64,000 bases of DNA from NCBI GenBank assembly GCA_014323675.1, contig JACONN010000001.1, positions 1 to 64,000 on the forward strand, given 5' to 3'. Shown here piece by piece: positions 9,962-19,631 of the stretch. Numbering within the stretch: position 1 is the first letter of the stretch; the number at the start of each line of letters is the position of its first letter. The position numbers and the translations under genes are program-made. The notes beneath the pieces were generated by a model that made no database searches, had not been told where the DNA came from, and saw nothing but the letters and a program-made list of their open reading frames with translations. The DNA comes from Hormoscilla sp. GM7CHS1pb. Lineage in GTDB: Bacteria; Cyanobacteriota; Cyanobacteriia; Cyanobacteriales; Desertifilaceae.

Positions 9962-11035
9962 ATGAAAGCATTAATACTATCAGGAGGAAAAGGAAGGCGC
10001 CTGCGTCCACTCACTTACACCGGGGCGAAGCAGCTCGTTCCTGTTGCGAATAAGCCGATTTTGTGGTATGGTATTGAAGGTATAGTGGCAACAGGAATTA
10101 CGGATATTGGCATTATCATCAGTCCGGAAACGGGGGCAGAGGTCAAGGAGAAAACCGGATCGGGCGATCGCTTCGGGGCTCGGATAACTTATATCCTCCA
10201 GGAAGAACCTGCTGGTTTGGCCCACGCTGTTAAGGTGGCTCAGCCATTTTTAGGGGATTCTCCTTTTATTATGTATCTGGGAGATAACTTGATTGAAAAT
10301 GATCTTAACTCCTTTTTGCAGACCTTTCAGCAACAAGGTTTGGATAGTTTGATTCTCCTGCGTCAAGTATCTAATCCTAGTGCTTTTGGGGTTGCGAAGG
10401 TGGACGATCGGGGACGAGTTTTGCAGTTAATCGAAAAGCCGAAAGTGCCTTCTTCTAATTTAGCATTGGTGGGGATTTACTTCTTTTCCAGGGCCATTAA
10501 TGGGGCGATCGCCTCTATAAAACCCTCTGCCAGGGGTGAACTAGAAATTACCGATGCCATTCAACAATTAATAAATCAGGAAAAGCAAGTAGAATCATGT
10601 CAGATAGATGGTTGGTGGCTGGATACCGGCAAAAAAGACGATCTACTAGAAGCAAACCGGATTATTCTCGATACCCGCTTGACTGCTGCTGTTAGGGGTG
10701 AAATTGATGACCGGAGTCAAGCGATCGGGAGAGTGGAAATTGCTGAGGGAACTAAAATAGTTAACTCGACTATTCGCGGCCCAGTCGCGATCGGGAGCAA
10801 CTGCCAGATTGAAAATTGCTTTATCGGTCCTTATAGTAGTATAGCGGATAATGTCAGGTTGATTGACAGTGATTTAGAGCATAGCGTGATTTTGCAGGGG
10901 GCTCAAATTGTGGGAATAGAACAGCGCATTGTTGATAGCGTCATCGGACAGCGAGCGCATTTAACCCTTGCCCCCCGACGCCCGAAAGCCCTAAGATTTA
11001 TGATCGGGGATGACTGTCAAATTTCCCTCGTATGA
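9962..11035 (+). CDS. rmlA: Glucose-1-phosphate thymidylyltransferase, long form with beta-helix tail
   Basis: 357-residue sugar-phosphate nucleotidylyltransferase making dTDP-glucose from dTTP and glucose-1-phosphate. The N-terminal signature KALILSGGKGRRLRPLT, YLGDN near residue 108 and EKPKVP near residue 160 are all seen. Unlike the ~290-residue RmlA it has a C-terminal left-handed beta-helix (hexapeptide-like ENCFIGPYSSIADNV), as in the StrD-type long enzymes. It opens the exopolysaccharide region. The symbol denotes the family; the exact sugar is not proven. Confidence 0.87.
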   Translation: MKALILSGGKGRRLRPLTYTGAKQLVPVANKPILWYGIEGIVATGITDIGIIISPETGAEVKEKTGSGDRFGARITYILQEEPAGLAHAVKVAQPFLGDSPFIMYLGDNLIENDLNSFLQTFQQQGLDSLILLRQVSNPSAFGVAKVDDRGRVLQLIEKPKVPSSNLALVGIYFFSRAINGAIASIKPSARGELEITDAIQQLINQEKQVESCQIDGWWLDTGKKDDLLEANRIILDTRLTAAVRGEIDDRSQAIGRVEIAEGTKIVNSTIRGPVAIGSNCQIENCFIGPYSSIADNVRLIDSDLEHSVILQGAQIVGIEQRIVDSVIGQRAHLTLAPRRPKALRFMIGDDCQISLV

Positions 11036-11285
11036 TGGGAGGGGGGGGGAGAAAGTCAAGCGCTATCAGTTTTTGAGGCTGATAAGGGGCTCCGCCCCCA
11101 GTTGATTACCCCACAGTATCTTCCGAAAGGGAGGGGAGCATAGAACCCCCCTTAGAAAGCGGTCCCCCCCTCGTTCCCTGGCTCTGCCTGGGAACGCAAG
11201 GGGGGTTAGAGGGGATCTGGGGGGCGATCCTCTTACCAACGGGTTTTGACCACACCCTTTTCACTCTAGCTCCAAATCTTAAGAC

Positions 11286-12157
11286 GGCGTTGCACAATTA
11301 CGGGATGATTTAAATAGGTACCGGTACAGAATTATAACGTAGATAGTGCAATAATAACTTAATTGAAAGCCTCAACATTTCTTCCGACTTTGAGTAACAT
11401 AATGTTTTTCTTTTTAATCGAGCTAGATAATGTCTTAATCGACAATTTTCACATTCAACACGGGTCATGTAGGTTTTGCTGACTATATGGTCAATATATT
11501 CAATAAACATTGGATAAACAGGCCATCCATCAGTAACGTCTAAAAAGCATTGCCAACATTTTCTAATATCCCACATAGGCTTAAAAGTTTCTGCAGAACG
11601 ATCGCCTAATACCCATGTTATAATCCCTGGCTTGAAATGATTTACGACTGTCCATAGCCACTTTTTATTCTTTTTTTCATTGACATAAGTATGCAACTCG
11701 TCAATTTCTGCAACCTCCGGAATATCGTAGTTTTCAGGGATTGACGGTAATTCTTTAGCTGCCTGTTTTACCCAATCAATTTGAGTATTATGGCTGACAC
11801 CAGTTATCCTTTCAATACCTCGAAATCCATTGCCATTAACGTACATTGTCAAACAATTTTTCTTGACATCTTCTGAATAACCGCGCGGATAATAATGTTC
11901 GAGAAACTGGCGACGACAATCCTTACAAATTAAATTCTGTTTGCCGCGTCTGTGACCATTTTTATTGATGTTTTCAGAACCACATCTGGGACATTTCATG
12001 TTCGACTCCTTTAGCTAATTCTTTCGCCTTACTATCCATGATAACACATATTATGACTAGGTCGAAAACAAACATCATACTATACATAAATTCTGACTGT
12101 AAAATTGCAGATTATCATAATCTGCAATAACCCATCATCCCGAAAATGTGCAACGCC
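11286..12157 (-). mobile_element. IS1-type insertion sequence with terminal repeats and target duplication
   Basis: 872 bp bounded by 24-bp imperfect inverted repeats, 11286-11309 (GGCGTTGCACAATTACGGGA...) and 12134-12157 (reverse complement begins GGCGTTGCACATTTTCGGGA). The flanks are cttaagac on the left and cttaaggc on the right, an 8-bp target duplication with one mismatch, which fits the 8-9 bp of the IS1 family. The element sits between rmlA and the glycosyltransferases without breaking a recognisable gene. Confidence 0.88.
11310..11999 (-). CDS. IS1 family transposase (single-frame)
   Basis: 229-residue transposase. The N-terminal zinc-binding part (CPRCGSENINKNG, CKDCRRQF) corresponds to InsA and the rest (IDELHTYV, DGWPVYP, Asp/Glu catalytic residues) to InsB. 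In enteric IS1 these lie in two frames joined by programmed frameshifting; here they are one uninterrupted frame. Complete, so the element may still be active. Confidence 0.88.
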   Translation of the reverse strand: MKCPRCGSENINKNGHRRGKQNLICKDCRRQFLEHYYPRGYSEDVKKNCLTMYVNGNGFRGIERITGVSHNTQIDWVKQAAKELPSIPENYDIPEVAEIDELHTYVNEKKNKKWLWTVVNHFKPGIITWVLGDRSAETFKPMWDIRKCWQCFLDVTDGWPVYPMFIEYIDHIVSKTYMTRVECENCRLRHYLARLKRKTLCYSKSEEMLRLSIKLLLHYLRYNSVPVPI

Positions 12158-12326
12158 CTTAAGGCAATCTAAAATCGCAATAAAACTACATAATTGCGAG
12201 ATAAAATCTGCTTTTATGTGGCAGATGAGGTAATAATCTTGACTTTGTAGGGGATCGGTGGTAAAGAAGATGAGAATGTCGGTATTGATAACCGGGCAAC
12301 TCTTGTCAGAGCATTGAGGGAAAACG

Positions 12327-13199
12327 GTGATTTATTTGCTAATCGTCAATTATTACTCGACCGATTTGATCGCAGGTCTCCTCACCTCGATTTACCCAGC
12401 AGACAACCCAAATTTACGGGTAATTATTGTCAATAATTATCCAGAAGATCGGGCGATCACGATCGCTCAGCTAGCTGCTGCCAGAACAGATTTAATTTTG
12501 ATTACGGCGGAAACTAACTTAGGATTTGGCGCTGGTTGTAATCTAGGAATTCAGCATGTCTATCAAGCTAACCCTCAAGCTTTAATCTGGTTGCTGAATC
12601 CCGATACTACCATAGAACCTGACGCGGTTGCTTACATCATGGAGTGTTTTCAAGAAAATCCCGATTTAGCAATTTTGGGAACGAAAATTCGAGACGCCCA
12701 GGGTAACATCTGGTTTAGTGAGGGAAGGTTTAATCCTTGGATTGGATCTTTGCCACACCAATCTCGGAACATGGATAATGGAGGCGGGAGGGTTAAGATT
12801 ATTCCTTGTCGGTGGGTTTCGGGATGCAGTATGATTCTCAACTTAGCCAGATTCAACCATTGTCCTAAATTTGATTTCCATTATTTTCTTTACTACGAAG
12901 ATAATGATTTCTGCGAAAGATACTATCAACAAGGATATCAGATTGCGGTCACCCAGGATGTTAAAGTGACCCATCTGGTTTCTGCTACCACTCACAAAGA
13001 TAAAACGGCCAAGTTTCGCCACGCTACCTACAGTAAATTGTACTTCCTCAAGCAGCATGGCACTGTTTTGGCTTTGGGGCTCAATCTGGTTTATATGCTA
13101 GCAAAAGTGGTACTGCTTTTACCGCGCGATCGGGCCTCTGCCCTGGGTCGCTGGCAAGGTTTACAAAACTTTATTTTATCCGGCCATGAACGATCGTGA
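12327..13199 (+). CDS. Family 2 glycosyltransferase
   Basis: 290-residue GT-A fold glycosyltransferase of the rhamnosyltransferase-like GT2 group. The frame opens with GTG (VIYLLIVNYYSTD) after GAGGGA. NLGFGAGCNLGIQ near residue 73, LLNPDTTIEPDA near residue 93 (DXD-like) and DNDFCERYYQQGY near residue 192 mark donor and acceptor sites. Its end overlaps the next glycosyltransferase by 14 bases. It probably adds one sugar to a lipid-linked exopolysaccharide repeat unit. Confidence 0.85.
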   Translation: MIYLLIVNYYSTDLIAGLLTSIYPADNPNLRVIIVNNYPEDRAITIAQLAAARTDLILITAETNLGFGAGCNLGIQHVYQANPQALIWLLNPDTTIEPDAVAYIMECFQENPDLAILGTKIRDAQGNIWFSEGRFNPWIGSLPHQSRNMDNGGGRVKIIPCRWVSGCSMILNLARFNHCPKFDFHYFLYYEDNDFCERYYQQGYQIAVTQDVKVTHLVSATTHKDKTAKFRHATYSKLYFLKQHGTVLALGLNLVYMLAKVVLLLPRDRASALGRWQGLQNFILSGHERS

Positions 13200-14268
13200 A
13201 TTAATTATCAACCTTTCCGTGTTAATGCAGCGTCCGACAGGAGTAAGTACCTATGCCATGAATTTGCTGCCACATTTAAAACCCCTGTCTCCGACACTGC
13301 TGGTCTCCGAAGCAATTGAGAGTTATAATTGTTATCAAATACCGGCAGGTTTGACTCCAGAACAGGGGGCGATCGGGCATTTGAAGCGTTTAACCTGGAC
13401 GCAGTTGCAGTTGGGAATAATATACCAGAAACTAAAGGGGAAACTGCTATTTTCTCCGATTCCGGAAGCCCCCTTAGGTGCCGGTTGCAGGTTTGCGGTC
13501 ATGGTCCATGACTTAATTCCCCTGCGGTTCCCGGAAAAAAAATCTCCCCTGTTGCCTTACTTTCGTTACTACGTTCCCCAAGTATTAGCGCAAGCAACCC
13601 AGATTATTTGTAACTCCCAAGCGACGGCAAAAGATATTACCGAGTTTTACCAGATTCCTCTTGACAAAATTCTGCCCGTACCCTTAGCATATGATAGTAA
13701 GAATTTTAAGTTCCTAGACTTGCCAACAGGTAACTACTTTCTGTATGTTGGTCGCAGTGCGCCTTACAAAAATCTGCCGAGATTAATTGCGGCATTTGCC
13801 AGAATAAAGGAGAAAGATTATCAACTATGGCTGGCAGGTACGCCCGATCGGCGTTATACTCCAGGATTAAGGGCCTTTGTAGAAGAACTGGGCTTGACAG
13901 ATAAAGTGAAATTCCTCGACTATGTTCCCTATAGTAAACTGCCAGTGCTGATGAATCGGGCGATCGGCCTAGTATTCCCCAGCTTGTGGGAAGGGTTTGG
14001 CATCCCAGTTCTAGAAGCGATGGCCTGCGGCACCCCGGTAATCACCTCCAACATCTCATCCCTGCCGGAAATTACTGGTGATGCTGCTATCCTGGTAGAT
14101 CCCTATAATGTAGGAGAAATTACTGCTGCCATGGAGACAGTGGTCGGGGAGGCAGGGGTGCGATCGGATCTCAGCAGGGCCAGTCTGGCCCGGGCCAGTC
14201 AATTCAGCTGGACAAAAACCGGACTTGCAACCAGGGAACTGCTGAGATTGCTAATGGATAATTGCTAA
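13186..14268 (+). CDS. Family 4 (group 1) glycosyltransferase
   Basis: 360-residue GT-B fold enzyme. [20 protein letters not shown] is the start of the acceptor domain; [19 protein letters not shown] near residue 185 opens the nucleotide-sugar domain, and [20 protein letters not shown] near residue 265 carries the EX7E donor-binding motif. It is translationally coupled to the preceding GT2 and part of the same polysaccharide cluster. Donor sugar unknown; mannose is common in this clade. Confidence 0.87.
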   Translation: MNDRELIINLSVLMQRPTGVSTYAMNLLPHLKPLSPTLLVSEAIESYNCYQIPAGLTPEQGAIGHLKRLTWTQLQLGIIYQKLKGKLLFSPIPEAPLGAGCRFAVMVHDLIPLRFPEKKSPLLPYFRYYVPQVLAQATQIICNSQATAKDITEFYQIPLDKILPVPLAYDSKNFKFLDLPTGNYFLYVGRSAPYKNLPRLIAAFARIKEKDYQLWLAGTPDRRYTPGLRAFVEELGLTDKVKFLDYVPYSKLPVLMNRAIGLVFPSLWEGFGIPVLEAMACGTPVITSNISSLPEITGDAAILVDPYNVGEITAAMETVVGEAGVRSDLSRASLARASQFSWTKTGLATRELLRLLMDNC

Positions 14269-14305
14269 TTGTGAATGGCTAATTGTGAATGGCTAATTGT
14301 GAATG
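14264..14305. repeat. Three tandem 14-bp repeats
   Basis: Three exact copies of GCTAATTGTGAATG (14264-14277, 14278-14291, 14292-14305) follow one another at the 3' end of the GT4 gene, with a partial fourth. The glycosyltransferase stop codon lies within the first copy. Confidence 0.9.
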
Positions 14306-14363
14306 GCTAATGGCTAAAGCAGTCACTTTTACAGTCAATAGGATAAAATGAGAAGATCGGAAT

Positions 14364-14588
14364 ATGCAGTGTGTTATTTGCCAACACGGAACAACTCAAC
14401 CCGGACAGGTAACGGTGATGTTAGAACGGGGAGAGTGCATTGTGATTTTGAAGGGCGTCCCTGGAGAAATTTGCTTCTTATGTGGAGAATATTATTTAAG
14501 TGAGTCGGTCACAGAGGAGGTATTGAAACGAGCAGAAAATGCAATTATTAGAGGTGCGGAAGTCGAAATTGTGAGATATGCAGCTTGA
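14364..14588 (+). CDS. YgiT-type zinc-finger protein (MqsA-like antitoxin candidate)
   Basis: 74 residues with CVICQHG at the start and CFLCGEYYLSESVTEEV in the middle, the two CxxC knuckles of YgiT-type zinc fingers, as in the N-terminal half of MqsA. Such proteins usually accompany a DUF4258/MqsR-like toxin, but none is seen upstream. It overlaps the next small gene by 11 bases, which may be its partner. Confidence 0.75.
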   Translation: MQCVICQHGTTQPGQVTVMLERGECIVILKGVPGEICFLCGEYYLSESVTEEVLKRAENAIIRGAEVEIVRYAA

Positions 14589-14802
14589 TGTCAAGATGAT
14601 GAAAATTAAAGTAATGAGTGACCAGCAGATTCTGGAAGAAGGATTTCAAGTGTTGATGACCCATTTAGGACCATCGAAAACCACGCGCTTTTTGGCCGCT
14701 TGTCGTTTAGGGGAGGGAGACTATCTTAAACTAAAGGATCGACTGTTTGGCGAAGAGACAGCAGAAAGTCTTTATGAAAAAATCCTCGCCTATCAGAATT
14801 AA
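14578..14802 (+). CDS. Small hypothetical protein, possible partner of the zinc-finger gene
   Basis: 74 residues or fewer; Met codons at residues 7, 8 and 13 are alternative starts, MSDQQILEEGFQVLMTHLG being the most natural. Helical, charged and without cysteines. It overlaps the zinc-finger gene by 11 bases, so the two are probably cotranslated. I do not recognise the family. The following 113 bases are empty apart from a HIP1 site. Confidence 0.6.
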   Translation: MQLDVKMMKIKVMSDQQILEEGFQVLMTHLGPSKTTRFLAACRLGEGDYLKLKDRLFGEETAESLYEKILAYQN

Positions 14803-14915
14803 AAACAGTCCGAAAAAAAAGAGGAATTAGGCGAGAACTAGAACCTAGGGTAAAAGAATGTGGCAAAAAGGCGATCGCTATGGTAAAAAGGACAATGAAC
14901 CATTAGCGATATGCC

Positions 14916-16133
14916 ATGCCATCCCCAAAATATGCTCTCGTCCATGAATGGTTAACCCCGTCAGCCACTGGCGGTTCGGAACTGGTCGTTAAAGAAATCC
15001 TCAAGCATATTGATGCTGACCTTTATGCCCTGATAGACTTTGAATCTACCAATCCTGACAGCTATTTATTCAAGCGTAAAATTGGCACCACGTTTCTGCA
15101 ACATTTTCCCCTGGCACGTAAAGGGGTTCAGAAATATTTGCCCCTTTTACCGATCGCGATCGAACAGCTAGACTTACGGGAGTATGATGTCATTCTCTCC
15201 TCTGCCCACGCTGTTGCCAAGGGGGTCATCACTCTTCCCCAGCAACTGCACATCTGCTACTGCCATACTCCCATGCGCTATGCTTGGGATTTAACCTTCG
15301 ATTACCTGAATAATAGTCCGGCAGGTAGGGGACTTCCAGGGATTCTCACCCGGTATATACTACACAGACTACGCCAGTGGGACGCGATCTCCGCTAATCG
15401 AGTGGATTATTTTATCGCTAACTCCCAACATACAGCCAGACGAATTTGGCGTTGCTACCGGCGTCAGGCGGAGGTGATTTACCCCCCTGTTAATATAGAA
15501 AGATTTCCTTTTCTGGCAGAAAAACAAGATTATTATCTCACCGTTTCGCGACTGGTCAGCTACAAGCAGGTATCTATAATTGTACAAGCCTTTAATCAAC
15601 TGGGACGCCCCTTGGTGGTAGTCGGTACTGGACCAGAATTAGGACGCCTGCGCCAGCTGGCTAAACCGAACGTGCAGCTACTGGGGGCCCAACCCGATCG
15701 GGTGGTGGAAAAGTACATGGCAAATGCTCAAGCTTTCGTCTATGCTGCCTGTGAGGATTTTGGCATGGCCCTGGTGGAAGCACAAGCCTGTGGCACGCCA
15801 GTTATTGCCTATGGTGGTGGGGGGGCCCTGGAGACAGTCCGGGATCTGCGGCAACACCCGGATGGGGGTACGGGTTTATTTTTTGCCGCCCAGACAGGGG
15901 AGTCCTTGGTGGAGGCCGTGAAAATATTCGAGCAGTCCAGGGGCCAGCTACATCCGGAAATCGCCCGATCGCACGCCGCCCAGTTTGACGCCAAAGCCTT
16001 TGAACAAAGCTACCTTGCTTTTGTAGAACGCTGTTATCATGACTTTCAATCCCGTCCGAACTCCCAGGGTGTCCTACCCCCTTATCCCGTTATCCTGCCG
16101 ACCGACGGCGATCGAGGGCAACTAGCTTTATGA
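14916..16133 (+). CDS. Family 4 glycosyltransferase, WbaZ/mannosyltransferase-like
   Basis: 405-residue GT-B enzyme. The opening LVHEWLTPSATGGSELVVKE, then HICYCHTPMRYAWD near residue 111, are hallmarks of the WbaZ-like mannosyltransferase group. The donor domain has LTVSRLVSYKQ near residue 208 and CEDFGMALVEAQACGTPVIA near residue 286 with the EX7E glutamates. It precedes the polyprenyl sugar transferase by 35 bases. The acceptor is probably a lipid-linked oligosaccharide at the inner face of the membrane. Confidence 0.86.
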   Translation: MPSPKYALVHEWLTPSATGGSELVVKEILKHIDADLYALIDFESTNPDSYLFKRKIGTTFLQHFPLARKGVQKYLPLLPIAIEQLDLREYDVILSSAHAVAKGVITLPQQLHICYCHTPMRYAWDLTFDYLNNSPAGRGLPGILTRYILHRLRQWDAISANRVDYFIANSQHTARRIWRCYRRQAEVIYPPVNIERFPFLAEKQDYYLTVSRLVSYKQVSIIVQAFNQLGRPLVVVGTGPELGRLRQLAKPNVQLLGAQPDRVVEKYMANAQAFVYAACEDFGMALVEAQACGTPVIAYGGGGALETVRDLRQHPDGGTGLFFAAQTGESLVEAVKIFEQSRGQLHPEIARSHAAQFDAKAFEQSYLAFVERCYHDFQSRPNSQGVLPPYPVILPTDGDRGQLAL

Positions 16134-16168
16134 TGGGGACTGTGTGTGGTGTGAAATAGAGGAGTAAG

Positions 16169-16894
16169 ATGACTGCCCAAAGTCAACTCATCTCCGACAA
16201 GACCGTGCGGATGTCCGTGAAGCGCCGCTTCCGCAAGCTAGCGCTTCCAGCCAGACAGCAACATCTGTCTCGTCTCAATGGAGATTTTTTCAAGCGCCTG
16301 TTCGATGTCCTGTTTTCACTGTCGGTTTTGATTGTTTTTTCCCCCCTGTACCTGCTTTTGGGTCTGCTGATTGCCCTCAGTTCCCCAGGTTCAATTCTTT
16401 ATATCCAGGAACGGGTGGGGAAAAACTACAAAAAGTTTCGCTGTCTGAAGTTTAGAACGATGGTGACAAATGCGGACGAAATTTTATTGGAAATGCTGTC
16501 AAGCAATCCGCATATCAGTCAAGAATTTGAGGAGAATTTCAAACTAAAACATGACCGGAGGATTACTAAAATTGGCAGATTTTTGCGGCTGACAAGTCTG
16601 GACGAATTTCCCCAATTTTGGAATGTGTTGATGGGAGATCTGAGTGTGGTGGGTCCGCGACCTTTAGTGGTACAAGAATTGCCAAAATACGGTAAGCATA
16701 TCGACAAGGTTCTGACTATCCGCCCGGGAATTACTGGACTGTGGCAGGTGTCGGGACGCAATGACATCCCTTATCCCCGGAGAATTCAGATAGACCTTTA
16801 CTATGTAAATTTCAAAAATTTCTGGATGGACCTGTGGATAATCGTCTTGACGATCGGGATTGTCATTTTTCCCAAGAATAACGGGGCCTACTAA
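16169..16894 (+). CDS. Polyprenyl-phosphate sugar-1-phosphate transferase (initiating exopolysaccharide enzyme)
   Basis: 241-residue bacterial sugar transferase that starts a polysaccharide repeat by moving a sugar phosphate onto undecaprenyl phosphate. One hydrophobic segment lies at residues 48-72, then the catalytic core: GKNYKKFRCLKFRTMV, the SLDEFPQFWNVL-GDLSVVGPRP block and RPGITGLWQVSGRND. It lacks the N-terminal multispan region of WcaJ, so it is the short form. GAGG lies 8 bases before the ATG at 16169. Confidence 0.92.
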   Translation: MTAQSQLISDKTVRMSVKRRFRKLALPARQQHLSRLNGDFFKRLFDVLFSLSVLIVFSPLYLLLGLLIALSSPGSILYIQERVGKNYKKFRCLKFRTMVTNADEILLEMLSSNPHISQEFEENFKLKHDRRITKIGRFLRLTSLDEFPQFWNVLMGDLSVVGPRPLVVQELPKYGKHIDKVLTIRPGITGLWQVSGRNDIPYPRRIQIDLYYVNFKNFWMDLWIIVLTIGIVIFPKNNGAY

Positions 16895-17057
16895 GAACCC
16901 CGATCGCGTCTGTGATGGTCGGTCTCAGACAGCTAAAGGGGATGGACCGGATCCCAGATACCGTTCGGGAAAATTTAGGTTAAAGTAGAATTGTGGGGAC
17001 TGTGGCATTAAAGGCCCACTAGCGACACTTGTTAATGCCACAACCCCCTTAACAGAA

Positions 17058-18115
17058 ATGACAACAGTTACTCTCACGAATTGTATGACGCAAGGCAAGC
17101 GGGCATTAATCACCGGCATTACTGGTCAAGACGGCTCTTACCTGAGTGAGTTTTTGCTGTCCAAGGGCTATGAGGTTCACGGTATTATCCGACGGTCTTC
17201 AACTTTTAATACCGATCGGATCGACCATATCTATGTAGATCCCCACAGTCAGGATGCCAGGTTGTTTCTGCATTACGGCGACTTAACCGATGGCACCACC
17301 CTGCGCCGGGTATTGGAGGAAGTTCAACCAGCAGAGGTGTACAACTTGGGGGCTCAATCCCACGTGCGGGTGAGTTTTGACTGCCCGGAATATACGGTTG
17401 ATGCTGTGGCGATGGGGACATTACGCCTGTTGGAAGCGATCCGGGACTACCAGCAGCGTACTGGGATTGAGGTGCGGTTCTATCAGGCGGGTTCTTCGGA
17501 AATGTTCGGCAAGGTACAGGAAGTACCCAGAAGGAGACGACTCCGTTTTATCCTCGCAGTCCCTATTCCTGTGCTAAGGTTTACTCCCACTGGCAGACGA
17601 TAAACTATCGGGAATCTTACAAGCTATTTGCCTGTAATGGCATTTTATTTAATCATGAATCCCCCCGTCGGGGGGAGACCTTTGTGACCCGCAAGATTAC
17701 TCGGGCTGTGGCCCGAATTGTGGCTGGCAAGCAGAAAAAACTTTTCCTTGGGAATCTGGATGCGAAGCGGGACTGGGGCTATGCGAAGGACTATGTGCGG
17801 GCGATGTGGATGATGCTTCAGCAAGACCAGCCGGATGATTACGTGATCGCTACTAATGAAACTCACTCGATCCGGGAGTTTCTCGACCTGGCATTCAACT
17901 ATGTCAACTTAAATTGGCATGACTACGTGGAGTTCGATGAACGTTATCTGCGCCCAGCGGAGGTGGATCTGTTAATTGGCGACTCGACTAAGGCGCGGCA
18001 AAAGTTAGGTTGGCAACCCTCTGTCACTTTTAAGGAGTTGGTGGAGTTAATGGTAGATGCTGATATCAAAGCCCTTCCAGGGCAGGTTCCAGTTTCGGGC
18101 AAGGGGTTTGATTAG
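17058..18115 (+). CDS. gmd: GDP-mannose 4,6-dehydratase (frameshift at 17526-17528)
   Basis: Converts GDP-mannose to GDP-4-keto-6-deoxymannose, the first step to GDP-fucose. The first frame (to 17603) has the NAD(P) motif [14 protein letters not shown] and [17 protein letters not shown]. Adding one C to the CCC at 17526-17528 continues with the expected [19 protein letters not shown] (catalytic Y-X3-K), [20 protein letters not shown] and the 17684-18115 frame. The whole is therefore a normal-length gene of about 352 residues with one missing base. fcl follows 23 bases downstream. Confidence 0.9.
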
Positions 18116-18138
18116 TTGATGTTTCGGGGAGGATAACA

Positions 18139-19083
18139 ATGACGGATTTAGATTTAAAAGACAAGCGGATTTTGGTGACGGGTGGGGCTGGTTTTCTGGG
18201 GCGTCAGGTTGTAGACCAATTGACTAAGGCGGGGGCGGACCCCCAGAAGATTACTGTGCCCCGATCGCGGGACTGCGACCTGCGGGAGATGGATGCCTGC
18301 CAGGGAGTGGTGCAAAATCAGGAAATTATCATTCATCTGGCAGCCCACGTGGGTGGCATCGGTCTGAACCGGGAAAAACAAGCAGAATTATTTTACGACA
18401 ATCTGATGATGGGCACTCAGCTAATTCATGCTGCCTATCAAGCAGGGGTAGAGAAATTTGTTTGTATGGGCACTATCTGCGCCTATCCCAAATTCACCCC
18501 CGTACCCTTCAAGGAAGATGACCTCTGGAATGGCTATCCGGAGGAGACGAATGCCCCCTATGGCATTGCCAAGAAAGCCCTATTAGTTCAACTCCAGTCT
18601 TATCGGCAACAGTACGGTTTTAATGGCATTTTCCTATTGCCTGTAAATTTGTACGGTCCCGAGGATAACTTTGACCCCAAGAGTTCCCACGTTGTGCCGG
18701 CTTTAATTCGCAAGGTCCACGAGGCCCAGCAACGGGGAGAGAAGAAATTGCCAGTCTGGGGCGATGGCAGTCCCACTCGGGAGTTTCTCTACTCGACTGA
18801 TGCGGCCCGGGGTATTGTGATGGCGACTCAGAAATACAATGACCCCGATCCTGTGAACTTGGGAACCCATTATGAAATTACGATTCGCGATTTGATAGAA
18901 TTGATTTGTGAATTGATGGAATTTGAGGGGGAAATTGTCTGGCAAACGGATAAGCCTAATGGTCAGCCCCGGCGGTGTTTGGATACGGAACGGGCGAAAG
19001 AGAAGTTTGGCTTTACTGCCGAAATGGAGTTTAAGCAGGGGCTGAAAAATACGATCGACTGGTATCGACAGCACGCTGAATAG
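18139..19083 (+). CDS. fcl: GDP-L-fucose synthase
   Basis: 314-residue epimerase/reductase completing GDP-L-fucose from the Gmd product. [18 protein letters not shown] binds [24 protein letters not shown] holds the conserved active-site Cys region; the catalytic Y-X3-K is seen as [29 protein letters not shown] is a family stretch. GGGAGGATAA precedes the ATG. Directly after gmd, so an operon. A strong hairpin follows. Confidence 0.95.
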   Translation: MTDLDLKDKRILVTGGAGFLGRQVVDQLTKAGADPQKITVPRSRDCDLREMDACQGVVQNQEIIIHLAAHVGGIGLNREKQAELFYDNLMMGTQLIHAAYQAGVEKFVCMGTICAYPKFTPVPFKEDDLWNGYPEETNAPYGIAKKALLVQLQSYRQQYGFNGIFLLPVNLYGPEDNFDPKSSHVVPALIRKVHEAQQRGEKKLPVWGDGSPTREFLYSTDAARGIVMATQKYNDPDPVNLGTHYEITIRDLIELICELMEFEGEIVWQTDKPNGQPRRCLDTERAKEKFGFTAEMEFKQGLKNTIDWYRQHAE

Positions 19084-19097
19084 TCGCGGGGGGTTAA

Positions 19098-19130
19098 AGA
19101 AACCCGGTTTTTCCAAAAAACCGGGTTTCT
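19098..19130. terminator. Hairpin after fcl (AGAAACCCGG palindrome)
   Basis: Inverted repeat AGAAACCCGGTTTT / AAAACCGGGTTTCT around a loop of about five bases, 15 bases after the fcl stop. There is no long T run, but its place at the end of the polysaccharide cluster suggests termination. The same AAACCCGGTTT core recurs at 29558 and 29609, so it also belongs to a dispersed repeat family. Confidence 0.6.
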
Positions 19131-19183
19131 GGGTTATCGATGAATAGGATCGCAGCAAGAGAAAATTTTCAAGTTGTCAGCCG

Positions 19184-19437
19184 ATGGAAATCACTACAGG
19201 ATCTCAACAAGGACCGGTAATAATTCCTCAAGCAATGCAGAAAGCTTACGGCGGGGAAGCGGATCGAGAATTAATATCGATCGACAGGGGCGAGGGGATT
19301 ATGATTAAGCAGAAAAAGCCTTTTCCGCAAACAACTTTAAGTGAGGTAGCGGGTTGTTTAAAATATGAAGGTCCACCCAAAACTATAGAATGAACGATGC
19401 TATTGGTCAAGGAATAAAGGCGCAATGGCATGAGTAA
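19184..19437 (+). CDS. AbrB/MazE-type antitoxin-like protein (frameshift near 19389)
   Basis: The first 69 residues include VIIPQAMQKAYG and ELISIDRGEGIMIKQKK, a SpoVT/AbrB swapped-hairpin domain as in MazE/VapB antitoxins. The frame stops at 19393, but the +1 frame continues MNDAIGQGIKAQWHE and then stops at 19437; one extra A at 19389-19390 would join them. No toxin follows, because the ISKra4-type element begins 16 bases downstream. Confidence 0.6.
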
Positions 19438-19631
19438 CAGGATGGTCGCAGTGGGTGTAATTAAAAGTGACACTTAATCATGAGCCGGTGATATAGTCAA
19501 GTAGTTGGCAGGATAGATCCTCAATATTGCTGGTGAACCAAGGCGCAATATTGAAGCCCGAGTAAGAAGGCTGTTCAGAGCCATATCATGCCAGAAAACT
19601 GATGGTCGTCTGGTGAGAGTTTCAATAACTG

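Noticed and set aside
17377..17577. 66-residue plus frame inside gmd
   Set aside because: Alternate frame of gmd; no own start context.
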